From Bacteroidia bacterium (GTDB lineage: Bacteria > Bacteroidota > Bacteroidia > J057): a DNA stretch of 64,000 nucleotides. The DNA lies in the NCBI GenBank assembly GCA_041391665.1, contig JAWKNO010000002.1, positions 496,001-560,000 on the forward strand. The letters are read 5' to 3'. The notes beneath the pieces are model-generated. The model was given only the letters and a program-made list of their open reading frames with translations. It did not search any database and was not told where the DNA came from. The position numbers and the translations under genes were made by a program. This document shows positions 17,675 through 27,100 of this stretch, one piece after another. Every line of letters starts with the position of its first letter. Within the stretch, counting starts at the first letter, position 1.

Positions 17675-19336
17675 CTACATCATGCCGCCCATGCCGCCGC
17701 CCATTCCACCATGATGATGACCACCACCGTCTGATTCTGGTTCGGGTTCATCTGTAATCACAGCTTCTGTGGTCAGGAGCATACCAGCGATAGAGGATGC
17801 ATTTTCCAGTGCAGTTCTTGCTACTTTGGTCGGGTCAATGATACCTGTTTCGAAGAAGTTTTCGTACTGCTCATTGCGGGCATTAAAACCATAGTCAAGT
17901 TGGTCACTAGACATAACCGCGTTCAGGATAACACCAGCTTCGAGGCCAGCATTTTCCACGATTTGACGAAGCGGTTCTTCCAATGCACGACGAACGATAG
18001 CCACGCCGATACCTACATCTCCCTTCAGGAAGTTGTCATTGATCCCGCCACGACCGGGCTTCAGGGCTGCAATTGCACGTACCAGTGCAACACCACCACC
18101 AGGGATAATGCCCTCTTCTACAGCCGCTTTGGTTGCATGAAGCGCATCGTCCACACGGTCTTTTTTCTCTTTCATTTCCACTTCAGTAGCAGCACCTACA
18201 TAAAGCACTGCAACACCACCGGAAAGTTTTGCCAGACGCTCCTGGAGTTTTTCGCGGTCGTAATCTGAAGTAGTGGATTCGATTTGAGATTTGATCTGCT
18301 TGATACGCGCTGAAATCAGCTCAGTATCACCTCCACCGTCAACGATCGTTGTGTTATCTTTGTCAATAGAAACTTTTTTACAAGTTCCCAGCATGTCGAG
18401 GGTTGTATTTTCCAGTTTGAATCCACGCTCATCGGAGATTACCTGGCCACCTGTAAGGATAGCGATATCTTCGAGCATAGCTTTTCTGCGGTCTCCAAAG
18501 CCCGGAGCTTTTACCGCAGCAACTTTCAGCGAACCACGGATTTTGTTTACAACCAGCGTAGCCAATGCTTCACCATCAACGTCTTCAGCAACAATCAGAA
18601 GCGGACGACCTGTCTGAACGGTTTGCTCAAGTACAGGAAGAAGGTCCTTCATCTGAGAGACTTTTTTGTCGTGGAGGAGGATAAAAGGATTATCCAGCTC
18701 TACTACCATGGAGTCAGGATTGGTTACAAAGTAAGCCGAGAGGTATCCACGGTCAAACTGCATACCTTCCACTACGTCGAGGTAAGTGTCAAGACCTTTG
18801 GCTTCTTCAACAGTGATAACACCATCTTTTCCAACTTTGTCCATTGCATCAGCGATGAAGGCACCAATTTCTTCGTCATTATTGGAAGAGATGGTTGCAA
18901 CCTGTGCAATTTCTTTGGAATCGGCGATGTTTTTAGAGAATTTTTTCAGCTGAGCAACTACCACTTTCGTAGCTTCTTCGATACCTTTTTTCAGCTCCAT
19001 AGGGTTAGCGCCGGCTGTTACGTTTTTCAAACCTTCACGTACCATAGCCTGAGCCAGTACTGTAGCGGTCGTTGTACCATCACCTGCGATATCAGCGGTT
19101 TTGGAAGCAACTTCCTTCACCATTTGGGCACCCATATTTTCTACGGGATCTTTCAGCTCTATTTCTTTAGCGACGGTAACACCATCTTTTGTGATGGCCG
19201 GGGCGCCAAATTTTTTGTCAATAACGACATTTCTTCCTTTTGGCCCGAGGGTTACTTTTACAGCATTTGCCAATGCATCTACGCCTCTTTTCAAACGGTC
19301 GCGAGCCTCAACATTAAAATCAATTTTTTTAGCCAT
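17675..19336 (-). CDS. groL: Chaperonin GroEL
   Basis: This 553-residue cytoplasmic 60-kDa chaperonin forms the double-ring folding chamber. The start AKKIDFNVEARDRLKRGVDALANAVKVTLGPKGRNV, the ATP site GDGTTTATVLAQAM, the apical VVEGMQFDRGYLSAYF, the EGIIPGGGVALVRA segment and the GGM-rich C-terminal tail are intact. Length matches the family (about 545). It is the second gene of a groS-groL operon, 43 bp downstream of groS, and ends in a strong terminator. Confidence 0.99.
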   Translation of the reverse strand: MAKKIDFNVEARDRLKRGVDALANAVKVTLGPKGRNVVIDKKFGAPAITKDGVTVAKEIELKDPVENMGAQMVKEVASKTADIAGDGTTTATVLAQAMVREGLKNVTAGANPMELKKGIEEATKVVVAQLKKFSKNIADSKEIAQVATISSNNDEEIGAFIADAMDKVGKDGVITVEEAKGLDTYLDVVEGMQFDRGYLSAYFVTNPDSMVVELDNPFILLHDKKVSQMKDLLPVLEQTVQTGRPLLIVAEDVDGEALATLVVNKIRGSLKVAAVKAPGFGDRRKAMLEDIAILTGGQVISDERGFKLENTTLDMLGTCKKVSIDKDNTTIVDGGGDTELISARIKQIKSQIESTTSDYDREKLQERLAKLSGGVAVLYVGAATEVEMKEKKDRVDDALHATKAAVEEGIIPGGGVALVRAIAALKPGRGGINDNFLKGDVGIGVAIVRRALEEPLRQIVENAGLEAGVILNAVMSSDQLDYGFNARNEQYENFFETGIIDPTKVARTALENASSIAGMLLTTEAVITDEPEPESDGGGHHHGGMGGGMGGMM

Positions 19337-19379
19337 AGCTTATTTGCAATAATTTGATTTTGGAATTTTTGTGGAAAAA

Positions 19380-19655
19380 TTAAACAATCGCGAGGATATC
19401 AGACTCTCTCATCATAAGATAATCTGTTCCTTCGATACTGATTTCTGTACCGGAGTATTTGCCATATAAAACGGTGTCTCCTACAGAAACTGAGGTTGGT
19501 TCGTCTTTTTTACCTGGACCGACAGCGACAACGGTTCCGCGTTGTGGTTTTTCTTTAGCGGTATCAGGAATGATGATACCAGAAGCTGTCTTTTCTTCCG
19601 CAGGCGCCGGCTGTACCAGCACTCTGTCAGCTAATGGTTTAATGTTTACTGCCAT
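19380..19655 (-). CDS. groS: Co-chaperonin GroES
   Basis: This 91-residue lid of the GroEL chamber shows IKPLADRVLVQPAPAEEKTASGIIIPDTAKEKPQRGTVVAVG with the mobile-loop region, then GDTVLYGKYSGTEISIEGTDYLMMRESDILAIV. Length is typical. It is the first gene of the heat-shock operon with groL. The 250 bp upstream holds an inverted repeat and a TTGGCA element that may be the regulatory region. Confidence 0.98.
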   Translation of the reverse strand: MAVNIKPLADRVLVQPAPAEEKTASGIIIPDTAKEKPQRGTVVAVGPGKKDEPTSVSVGDTVLYGKYSGTEISIEGTDYLMMRESDILAIV

Positions 19656-19723
19656 AGTTGATTCGCGATTTAAATAAATAGTTTTATGAGATAAATTTCA
19701 TATTTGTTACGTGTAGGGTTTTT

Positions 19724-19815
19724 CGAAAAATATGCCAAGCATCCTGTTTATGACAAATTTTACAAACACCTTGACGTTACTTTCATTTTGGCAGAAATGG
19801 TTTGTCAGAATGACA
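19724..19815 (-). promoter_or_regulatory. Possible groESL control region with TTGGCA element and TGTCA inverted repeat
   Basis: On the minus strand, TTGGCATATTTTTCG (19724-19738) lies about 70 bp upstream of the groS ATG and loosely resembles a -24/-12 sigma-54 type promoter, although its -12 half is poor. Further upstream is a palindrome TGTCA-N3-TGACA (19803-19815) flanked by more TGCCA/TTGGCA words. No CIRCE element (TTAGCACTC type) is seen. The functional reading is inference. Confidence 0.28.
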
Positions 19816-19905
19816 TATTGGCATTTTGATCCACCCTGTCAAAACAGCCTGCGAAGTTCGCAATAATTATCTGAAATCGCTAATATTGAGTAAGATATGG
19901 GGGTA

Positions 19906-20622
19906 TTATTTCCCCGGGTACAACTGATACGCAATAGAAACGCCAACATCTTCTGCAATGATTGCCTGTCCGATATCATTGGGATATTTACCTTCTATCA
20001 GTAAATCCGACAATTGATTGCCCGGTATAGATGCGTATTGGCCAAAACTCCCTTCCACATCTACCAATGCCAGTGAGAATTGGTTTGCCAAATCGCGTAT
20101 GGTCGCTGCATACATTTCCAGGCGGTCGCTTCGCCATTTTTCATATGCCTCGCCCAATGGGTTGGGGGTAAGTAGGATTACATATATTCCTCTTGCCGAA
20201 AATGTTTTGGAAAGCTGGTGTAAACGATTGCGAAATTCCGTTAATGGCAGTGCTGAGTCATCGTTCTGATTGGTTGTATTTACCCAGGATTCCATTAATC
20301 CAAAGTCGATCACGACTACTGCAGGGTGAAGACTGATCAGAGAATCTGCCAAATTCTCAGGTATAAATTCGTAAAACGAACGAACAATGCTTATCGGTTT
20401 GCCAATGTCTGCCAATACATCTGAAAGCCGAACTGCCCATGGCATCGAAACGGTTTTTTCCAACGGATAAATAGTTCTCTCCAGTGTGAGAATCATTAAT
20501 GTATCAGGCACCTTAACAGTTTGAACCGTAGCGGTTTGGGCGGTTTGTTCGGGCTTTTTCTGGCAGGAAGAAAATCCTGTCAGTTGAATAGAAATAAATA
20601 ATATTGAAAGTATGCGAGTCAT
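19906..20622 (-). CDS. Lipoprotein resembling a degenerate SGNH hydrolase
   Basis: This 238-residue protein has a lipoprotein signal peptide with lipobox LTGFSSC. The overall order resembles SGNH/GDSL hydrolases: a first strand (MILTLERTIYPLE), a strand VVVIDFGLMESW where family members have GxND, a RNRLHQLSKTFSARGIYVILLTPNP block, and SDLLIEGKYPNDIGQAIIAEDV where the family has DxxHPNxxGH. The nucleophile motif GDS is not present and the catalytic His position reads Tyr, so it is probably not a normal esterase. It is 8 bp downstream of the FAD/Fe-S oxidase gene on the same strand. Family assignment is tentative. Confidence 0.6.
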   Translation of the reverse strand: MTRILSILFISIQLTGFSSCQKKPEQTAQTATVQTVKVPDTLMILTLERTIYPLEKTVSMPWAVRLSDVLADIGKPISIVRSFYEFIPENLADSLISLHPAVVVIDFGLMESWVNTTNQNDDSALPLTEFRNRLHQLSKTFSARGIYVILLTPNPLGEAYEKWRSDRLEMYAATIRDLANQFSLALVDVEGSFGQYASIPGNQLSDLLIEGKYPNDIGQAIIAEDVGVSIAYQLYPGK

Positions 20623-20630
20623 GTCGAAGG

Positions 20631-23501
20631 TTATTTTTTTACCCGAACCATCTCAACCCAGTGGCGTGCCTTCTTTTCGGTGAAATGTTCGATCTGGTGA
20701 CGGCAGCTAAAACCGCAGGCAATGATACCGGTTTGGGCTTCAGCGGTTTTTATTGCAGGAAATAATTTGCGCTCCCCTATTTTCCGGGACAAATCATAAT
20801 GCTCTTTTTCGTAGCCAAATGAGCCTGCCATTCCGCAACATCCTGAAGGGATTTCACTGATGGATTTGCCATTTCCGGAAACGAGTTGTTTCATCGCCTT
20901 GGTACCAAAAAGGGCTTTTTGATGACAATGGCCATGCAGAAGGTTGGTTTCTGCAATAAGTTCGAGACTGACATCAAGTCTGCCTGCGGCCTTCTCTTCT
21001 GCCAGGAAAATATCAATCATTTTTACCCCCGATTTAATGCTTTCACCCAAACCGATATCTTCGAGCAACTCAGGCAGATCATCAGTAAGTGCCGAGGCAC
21101 AACTTGGTTCTACGACTACTACAGGTATGTGTTCCTGAATATAGGTATTAAGATTCCTCAGCGTTTTTTCTCCTTCAGTTTTGGCCTCTCTCAAAAATCC
21201 ATGAGAAATCTTTGGGCGTTGACAGCAGCCGGCAAAGGCCGGAATTACTTCATAACCACAATCCTGCAACAACCTGAATGCGGCAATACCTACTTCAGGT
21301 TCGTGATGGTTGAGGAAGGTGTCGGCAAACAAAACCACCTTCGGTTTATCTGGGGATGAAACATGTGCTTGTTTGCGGTACCATTTTTCAAAAGTCTCCG
21401 CAGCGTATTCAGGTAGCACTCTGCGCCGGTCAAATCCCGCCATTTTTTCCATTGCTACGCGGAAAATTTTAGTCTTTTGTACCCGGTTAACTACGGGTGC
21501 CATACTGCCACTCAGCTGTTTCGCTGCTTTGGTCGTGTTGCGAATCAGTTTATCTCTGAATGAAAGGCCGTGTTTGTCGTAATAGAGTTGAGATACATCG
21601 CTTTTAAGTCTGGCCATGTCAACGTTGCTGGGGCACTCAGACTTGCAGCCTTTGCAGGAAAGGCATAAGTCAAGGACTTCCCTGAGCCGGGGACTGGTGA
21701 GTCCTTCTTCATCCAGCTGACCCGACATAGCAAGCCGGAGCGCATTTGCGCGCCCACGGGTGGAATGTTCTTCATTGCGGGTAGCAATAAAACTGGGGCA
21801 CATGGTGCCTGACAATACTTTTCTGCATTCGCCTACCCCAGTACACATATCGACAGCTGCTTCGAAGCCATTCTCCTGGCGGTAGTGGAAATGGGTTGTC
21901 GGTGGCGCTGAGTGGTAGGACTTACCATATCGAAGATTTTGGTCCATGGGCGGGGCATCGACAATCTTTCCGGGATTCATTCGGTTTTCAGGGTCAAAAA
22001 GCGCCTTTACATCTTTTAGAAGCTGATAAACGATAGGGCCAAAAAATTTCTCATTAAAGGGACTTCTCACCAGTCCGTCTCCATGTTCCCCACTCCAGGA
22101 GCCGCCATATTCCATGACAAGGTTAAAAGTGCGTTCTGCAATTTGAGTTAGTTTTTTTATGTCAGTTTCTTCCCTTAGATCAAGGATCGGTCGTACGTGA
22201 ATGACACCCACGCTGGCATGTGCATACATAGAAACTTTGGTGTCGAGGTCCGCACATAGCTTAAGTACGCGGTCAATATATTCGGGTAAATGAGGAATGG
22301 GAATGCCGGCATCTTCAATAAACGGCAGCGGTTTAGCTTTTCCTTTGATGCCGAGCATTAAGCCAAGCCCTTTTTTGCGGATTACCCAAACATCATCGTG
22401 ATTTTTTTCATCAGTGAAAAGCGGGTGCGCATATCCCATGCCTTTGCTTTTCAGTTCTTCAATCATTTGCAGTGGCCGTGTTTCTACTTCTTCGGGTGTT
22501 TCGCCATAAAATTCGACTATGAGAATAGCAGCAGGGTTTCCCTGGATAAAGTGACTATGGCGGGAGGTTTCGAGATTTTCCCGACTGAGTTGTACCACGA
22601 CATCGTCGAGAATCTCAACGGCGGCGGGTTGGTATTTGAGCATGGTTTCCACCGAATAGATGGCATCCAGTACGGTGTGATAGTGTACGACACAAACGGA
22701 TTCGAATCTGGGGAGTGGTTCGAGGTTGATTTTTGCTTCCAGCATGACCCCTAGCGTACCTTCGCTCCCGGTAACAAGTTTGGCGAGGTTCCATTGGTCG
22801 GTGTGGATAAATTCGTCCAGGTTGTAGCCGCCGACTCTTCGCATGACTTTTGGGAAACGGGCTTCAATCTCTGTGCGGTTTTGATGAATCAATTCGCGAA
22901 ATTTCCGGTAGATCTCTCCTTCGCGATCGTTTTGACTGGCAACTTGATCCCAGGACTCCGGGCTATGATTTTTGAGGTGGAGGAGGGTGCCGTCGGCCAG
23001 AATAAAACGCGATTCAAGTACGTGATCAACGGTTTTTCCATACAAAATGCTCTTGGTGCCCGAAGAATTGTTTCCGATCATGCCACCAATATTTGCACGA
23101 CTGGAGGTAGCCGGGTCAGGGGCAAAATGAAGTTTATAGGGAGAGAGGAAAGCGTTTAACTCATCCCTGACAAGTCCTGGCTGGACCCGAACCCATCGTT
23201 CAGATTCATTAAACTCAATGACCTGATTCATATAACGGGAGAAATCCAGAATCAGAGAATGCCCTACTGTCTGTCCGGCCAGGCTGGTGCCACCTCCACG
23301 GGGGAGAAGGGTTACCCCATATTTTTGGGCAATTTTAATAGCGGCAAGAACATCTGTCTCGTCTTTAACAGCAACGACCGCCAGGGGCTTTATCTGATAA
23401 ATACTGGCATCTGTCGCATAAAGCCCAAGAGCGTAATCGTCAGTGTGGAGGTCGCCGCTGACTTGCTGGCGAAGTTCCTCGATCATTGCTGTCAGATTCA
23501 T
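20631..23501 (-). CDS. FAD-binding and Fe-S-binding oxidoreductase (GlcD-GlcF/D-lactate dehydrogenase type)
   Basis: This 956-residue fusion has an N-terminal FAD-binding type 4 domain (VTLLPRGGGTSLAGQTVG; ATSSRANIGGMIGNNSSGTKS), a FAD-oxidase C-terminal domain (YAHASVGVIHVRPILDLR; WSGEHGDGLVR), a ferredoxin-like segment with CTGVGECRKVLSGTMCPS and CLSCKGCKSECP, and two CCG-type cysteine modules (FAGCCQRP, LLHGHCHQKALFG, SGCCGMAGSFG). This layout fits oxidases of 2-hydroxy acids such as D-lactate, glycolate or 2-hydroxyglutarate that pass electrons through Fe-S clusters to quinone. The exact substrate is not evident. Frame and cysteines look intact. Confidence 0.9.
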   Translation of the reverse strand: MNLTAMIEELRQQVSGDLHTDDYALGLYATDASIYQIKPLAVVAVKDETDVLAAIKIAQKYGVTLLPRGGGTSLAGQTVGHSLILDFSRYMNQVIEFNESERWVRVQPGLVRDELNAFLSPYKLHFAPDPATSSRANIGGMIGNNSSGTKSILYGKTVDHVLESRFILADGTLLHLKNHSPESWDQVASQNDREGEIYRKFRELIHQNRTEIEARFPKVMRRVGGYNLDEFIHTDQWNLAKLVTGSEGTLGVMLEAKINLEPLPRFESVCVVHYHTVLDAIYSVETMLKYQPAAVEILDDVVVQLSRENLETSRHSHFIQGNPAAILIVEFYGETPEEVETRPLQMIEELKSKGMGYAHPLFTDEKNHDDVWVIRKKGLGLMLGIKGKAKPLPFIEDAGIPIPHLPEYIDRVLKLCADLDTKVSMYAHASVGVIHVRPILDLREETDIKKLTQIAERTFNLVMEYGGSWSGEHGDGLVRSPFNEKFFGPIVYQLLKDVKALFDPENRMNPGKIVDAPPMDQNLRYGKSYHSAPPTTHFHYRQENGFEAAVDMCTGVGECRKVLSGTMCPSFIATRNEEHSTRGRANALRLAMSGQLDEEGLTSPRLREVLDLCLSCKGCKSECPSNVDMARLKSDVSQLYYDKHGLSFRDKLIRNTTKAAKQLSGSMAPVVNRVQKTKIFRVAMEKMAGFDRRRVLPEYAAETFEKWYRKQAHVSSPDKPKVVLFADTFLNHHEPEVGIAAFRLLQDCGYEVIPAFAGCCQRPKISHGFLREAKTEGEKTLRNLNTYIQEHIPVVVVEPSCASALTDDLPELLEDIGLGESIKSGVKMIDIFLAEEKAAGRLDVSLELIAETNLLHGHCHQKALFGTKAMKQLVSGNGKSISEIPSGCCGMAGSFGYEKEHYDLSRKIGERKLFPAIKTAEAQTGIIACGFSCRHQIEHFTEKKARHWVEMVRVKK

Positions 23502-23599
23502 TCGGGAAAGTTGTAGGTTTGTGAGCGGTAATATGCAACCTTTTTTTGAAATTCAGGAAACAGATGTAATGGATTGCGACCACAAAAGATGGAAAACGT

Positions 23600-24517
23600 A
23601 TGAACAAATACAGATTATCAGTCAAAATGACAATTTTGTTAATTGCCTTATGTAGTGGATATAGCATTTCCGCACAGACAGAAAAACCATTGTTTTCCTT
23701 TGGCGTGATAGCGGATGTACAATACTGCGATTGTGATACAAAAGGCAGCCGCTTTTACAGACTTTCCCCGGCAAAACTAGATTCCAGTGTAGCGGTTCTC
23801 GCCACTAAAGAGCTATCTTTTGTGGTTCATCTGGGAGATGTGATAGATCGGGATTACCGGAGTTTTGATACTATTTTGCCCATTTTTGATAGGCTAGACA
23901 CGCCAGTATATTTTGTCCTGGGCAATCACGAATTTTCGGTTGATGATGGCGAAAAAGAAAAAGTCCCGGGCAGGCTTGGGCTGGAAAAGCGGTATTATGA
24001 TTATACTGTGCAGAACTGGCGGTTTATTGTAACGGACGGCAATGAGGAGAGCGTATATGCCTGGCCGGGAGGAAGCAAACAGCAGAAAACTGCCGCACAT
24101 ATTTATGAGTCAGTGAAAGCAAATGGCAAACCACAGGCACAGGAGTGGAATGGTGGAATAGGCAAAAAACAATTCCGGTGGATCGAAAAGACTCTGAAAG
24201 ATGCGGAGAAAAAAAATCAGTATGTTGTACTGTTTTCACATTTTCCGATTTATCCGTCCGAGGCGCATAATCTATGGAATGACAATGAAGTAAAAACCCT
24301 GCTGGAGTCATCCAAAGGCGTAGTTGCATGGATGAGCGGCCACAACCATGCCGGCGGTTATACGGTAAGTAATGGGATCCATTACCTGATTTTTCACGGT
24401 ATGGTAGAAACAGAATCAACCACTGCATGGGCAGTAGTTGACGTTTACAAAGACCGGTTAATGGTCAAAGGAGAAGGGCGGGAACCTTACCGGGTATTGA
24501 AGTTTGCCCCTCATTAA
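23600..24517 (+). CDS. Secreted calcineurin-like phosphoesterase, ADPRibase-Mn-like
   Basis: This 305-residue protein has a signal peptide ending near SISAQ and a complete binuclear-metal phosphoesterase set: GVIADVQYCD, VVHLGDVIDRD, FVLGNHEF, VLFSHFPIYP and WMSGHNHAGGY. The ADVQ-Y-D-C start followed by SRFYRLSPAKLDSSV resembles Mn-dependent ADP-ribose/CDP-alcohol diphosphatases, so the substrate may be a nucleotide-linked diphosphate (inference). The protein should act in the periplasm or outside. Its 3' end overlaps the convergent pstB by 4 bp. Confidence 0.87.
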   Translation: MNKYRLSVKMTILLIALCSGYSISAQTEKPLFSFGVIADVQYCDCDTKGSRFYRLSPAKLDSSVAVLATKELSFVVHLGDVIDRDYRSFDTILPIFDRLDTPVYFVLGNHEFSVDDGEKEKVPGRLGLEKRYYDYTVQNWRFIVTDGNEESVYAWPGGSKQQKTAAHIYESVKANGKPQAQEWNGGIGKKQFRWIEKTLKDAEKKNQYVVLFSHFPIYPSEAHNLWNDNEVKTLLESSKGVVAWMSGHNHAGGYTVSNGIHYLIFHGMVETESTTAWAVVDVYKDRLMVKGEGREPYRVLKFAPH

Positions 24518-25335
24518 TGACCAACAAGCAGGTATTCTTTAAATGTTTCGGTTTTGGGATTTTCAAATACAACGCCGGGACGACCTTTTTCGACGACTTC
24601 CCCGAAATACATGAAGGCAACATAGTCTGCCAGTCGTTTTGCCTGCCGAAGGATGTGGGTAACCAATACGATTGCGACGTCCTGACTAAGTTCTTTAAAC
24701 TGCTCCTCAATTTTTCGGGAAGAAATAGGATCCAGCGCGGAGGTCGGTTCGTCAGCAAGGATAACCCGTGGTTCTATGGCCAACCCTCTTGCCAGGCAAA
24801 GACGCTGTTGCTGTCCGATAGAAAGCCTGCCGGCGGGGCTTTTGAGCCTTTCTTTCACTTCTTCCCAGAGCGCAACCTTGCGGAGATAATATTCTACCCG
24901 GTCATCCAGCTCAGATTTGGCGCAGGTACCTTTTAATTTCAGCGCGAAACGAATATTGTCGCTAATGGTACCTGGAAGTGGCTGCGGTTTTTGAGAAAGC
25001 AGCCCCATTTTTTGTCTGAGATTATATACATCGGTCTGTTTGCCCAGGATATCTTTGCCTTCAAAAAAAACAGAACCTTCAGTACGGATATCCGGGTAGA
25101 TATCAGTGAGGCGGTTAAATGTTTTGAGCAGAGTGGTTTTGCCACAACCCGAAGGACCTAAAAGGACGGTTATGCCTTTATCCCGGATGTTTAATTCGAC
25201 ATTTTTTAAAGTTTGTTGTTTCCCATGCCATAAGCTCAGGTTATTGACATAAAGGAGATTGTGCAAACCTTTTGATTCATCTTTCCTGATGATTTCCTCA
25301 TCCAGAAAGGGCGTATTTTGATCAATACTACTCAT
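24514..25335 (-). CDS. pstB: Phosphate ABC transporter ATP-binding protein
   Basis: This 273-residue ATPase energises high-affinity phosphate import through PstA/PstC. Walker A GPSGCGKTT starts at residue 60, MGLLSQKPQPLPGTISDNI is the Q-loop region with the PstB-type PxPxP segment, the ABC signature is LSIGQQQRLCLARGLA, and Walker B is VILADEPTSALDP. An ITHILRQAKR H-loop variant follows (VTHILRQAKRLADY). The ATG overlaps the pstA stop by 4 bp, so translation is probably coupled. Last gene of pstS-pstC-pstA-pstB; no phoU follows it. Confidence 0.94.
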   Translation of the reverse strand: MSSIDQNTPFLDEEIIRKDESKGLHNLLYVNNLSLWHGKQQTLKNVELNIRDKGITVLLGPSGCGKTTLLKTFNRLTDIYPDIRTEGSVFFEGKDILGKQTDVYNLRQKMGLLSQKPQPLPGTISDNIRFALKLKGTCAKSELDDRVEYYLRKVALWEEVKERLKSPAGRLSIGQQQRLCLARGLAIEPRVILADEPTSALDPISSRKIEEQFKELSQDVAIVLVTHILRQAKRLADYVAFMYFGEVVEKGRPGVVFENPKTETFKEYLLVGH

Positions 25336-26186
25336 TGTATTTTATTTTTTGAAAGTTGAAAACTGATAAAACGAGATGAAAGGCTGATAATCAGAACGAT
25401 AATGGTTAAAACCACGGCAGCGGCATAGGCCCGGGACTTCACTTCCGGGATGGGAGAGCTTAGTTGAAAAAATACAGCAAGGGGCAGGGTAGCGGCAGGA
25501 TCTGAAAGACTTTCGGGGATGTAGTCGGTATAACCTGCGGTAAAAAGTACAGAGGCTGTATCTCCGATACCTTTTCCAAGCGCGAGAAGAAATGCCGTCG
25601 CAACACCCGGTAAAGCTTGTTTGAATAGAAATTTAAAACCGATTTCTCCTTTAAAAAAACCCAGAGACAAAGCCGATTCAAACATTCCAGAAGGTATTTG
25701 CTGAAGGCTTTCATCCATAGCCCGGATCATTACTGGGCTGATCAGCAGCGAAACTGTTATGATAGCTGCCAGGAGAGAAGTCGGCCATCCCATAAAAAGC
25801 ATGAGATTAAACCCGAAAGCACCATAGACGATGGGCGGAACCCCCCATAAGACATCCAGCCAAAGGCGAATCCTTTTTTGCCAGCCTGGGAAAGAGAATA
25901 AATAAGTATGGATAAAAAGTGCAACGGGGATGCTGATTGTACAGGTAATCAGCGAGGCGCCGATAGCAAGATAAACCGAACCCAATATCGCATTCAGTAT
26001 TCCCCCTTCTTTCCCAAAATAATACCCCCCTTTGGGTACCTGAGTGATCATTTCCAGGCTAAGTGCAGGAAGGCCTTTGACAAAAATACCTCCGATGATG
26101 CTGAAAAGAACGACAACAATCAGCATAGTAAACAGAGCAAGTACCGTTTTTGCGATTTTTTCTTCTAAATAGATATATCTGCGCAT
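25332..26186 (-). CDS. pstA: Phosphate ABC transporter permease PstA
   Basis: This 284-residue inner-membrane permease has about six transmembrane segments and the binding-protein-dependent transport signature near QALPGVATAFLLALGKGIGDTASVLFTAG (EAA-like loop, with GDTA in place of the commoner GETA). KGGYYFGKEGGILNAILGSVYLAIGA is characteristic of PstA. It heterodimerises with PstC and is driven by PstB. The start lies 17 bp after the pstC stop; its end overlaps the pstB start. Confidence 0.92.
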   Translation of the reverse strand: MRRYIYLEEKIAKTVLALFTMLIVVVLFSIIGGIFVKGLPALSLEMITQVPKGGYYFGKEGGILNAILGSVYLAIGASLITCTISIPVALFIHTYLFSFPGWQKRIRLWLDVLWGVPPIVYGAFGFNLMLFMGWPTSLLAAIITVSLLISPVMIRAMDESLQQIPSGMFESALSLGFFKGEIGFKFLFKQALPGVATAFLLALGKGIGDTASVLFTAGYTDYIPESLSDPAATLPLAVFFQLSSPIPEVKSRAYAAAVVLTIIVLIISLSSRFISFQLSKNKIQ

Positions 26187-26203
26187 AAAATGGGTTTTAT
26201 AAG

Positions 26204-27097
26204 TTAAGCCTTTGACTGGTAATAGCGGATCACTTTGTGGGACAGGTAATTGAAGAAGATGACGATGATGAGCAATATGAGCGCAGAGAACATCAATGCT
26301 GCATCGTACATAGGGATAGACATCATCTCTCCATAGTTATTGGCCAGTAGTGCAGATAATGGGTAGCCAGGGTCAAACAAACTGCCGGGAATCTTCACAA
26401 CATTGCCAACTACCATTAATACCGCAATGGTTTCTCCAAATGATTTACTGGCACCCAGGGTAAAAGATGCCCAAATGCCCGGCCTGATTTTTTTCAAAAT
26501 CACCCATTTAATCGTCTGCCAGTAACTGGCGCCCATTGACAAGGCAACTTCTTTAAATTCAATTGCTACAGACTCAAAAAGGCCAATTAACATATTCATC
26601 ATAAAAGGCATAACTGAAACGGAAACGACTACGCCGGCAGCTAGCAGAGAATATCCGGATGAATTTTCCGTGCCGTATAAATTTGCCCATGACGACACAA
26701 CGGGTACGATGCTGATAACACCCCAAAGGCCAAAGATTACGGAAGGGATTCCTGCAAGAATATCAATCACTGACCGGAGGAAGCGAGATATCCATACAGG
26801 CGCAAACTGAGTGATGTAAATAGCGGCGGTCAGGCATAGGGGAACCATAATCAGCAGGCCGATAAAAGAAATTATAACAGAACTCACAATAAAAGGAAGC
26901 AGACCAAACTTCCCTTGTGCGGGTATCCATTCGGAGCCGAGTAAAAACCCTGAAAATTCAAGATTCGTGAGCAAAGGCAATGATTTAAACAATAAAGTCA
27001 AACCTATTGCCAGGGGAAGGAAAAGGATCAGGCCCAGCGTGATCTGCATCCAACTTTTCCGAAGAAATTCCTGATAATGTCTGATTGCGTACGACAT
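26204..27097 (-). CDS. pstC: Phosphate ABC transporter permease PstC
   Basis: This 297-residue inner-membrane permease has a first helix near residues 18-38, a periplasmic GFLLGSEWIPAQGKFGLLPFIVSSV segment typical of PstC, and an EAA loop GASYWQTIKWVILKKIRPGIWASFTLGASKSFGETIAVLMVVGN. Length is in the family range. It pairs with PstA in the phosphate importer and starts 3 bp after the pstS stop, so the four genes form one transcription unit. Confidence 0.92.
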   Translation of the reverse strand: MSYAIRHYQEFLRKSWMQITLGLILFLPLAIGLTLLFKSLPLLTNLEFSGFLLGSEWIPAQGKFGLLPFIVSSVIISFIGLLIMVPLCLTAAIYITQFAPVWISRFLRSVIDILAGIPSVIFGLWGVISIVPVVSSWANLYGTENSSGYSLLAAGVVVSVSVMPFMMNMLIGLFESVAIEFKEVALSMGASYWQTIKWVILKKIRPGIWASFTLGASKSFGETIAVLMVVGNVVKIPGSLFDPGYPLSALLANNYGEMMSIPMYDAALMFSALILLIIVIFFNYLSHKVIRYYQSKA

Positions 27098-27100
27098 GGT

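Noticed and set aside
18623..19357. 244-codon plus-strand frame across groL
   Set aside because: Antisense shadow of a strongly conserved gene; the protein is Phe/Cys-rich without domains.
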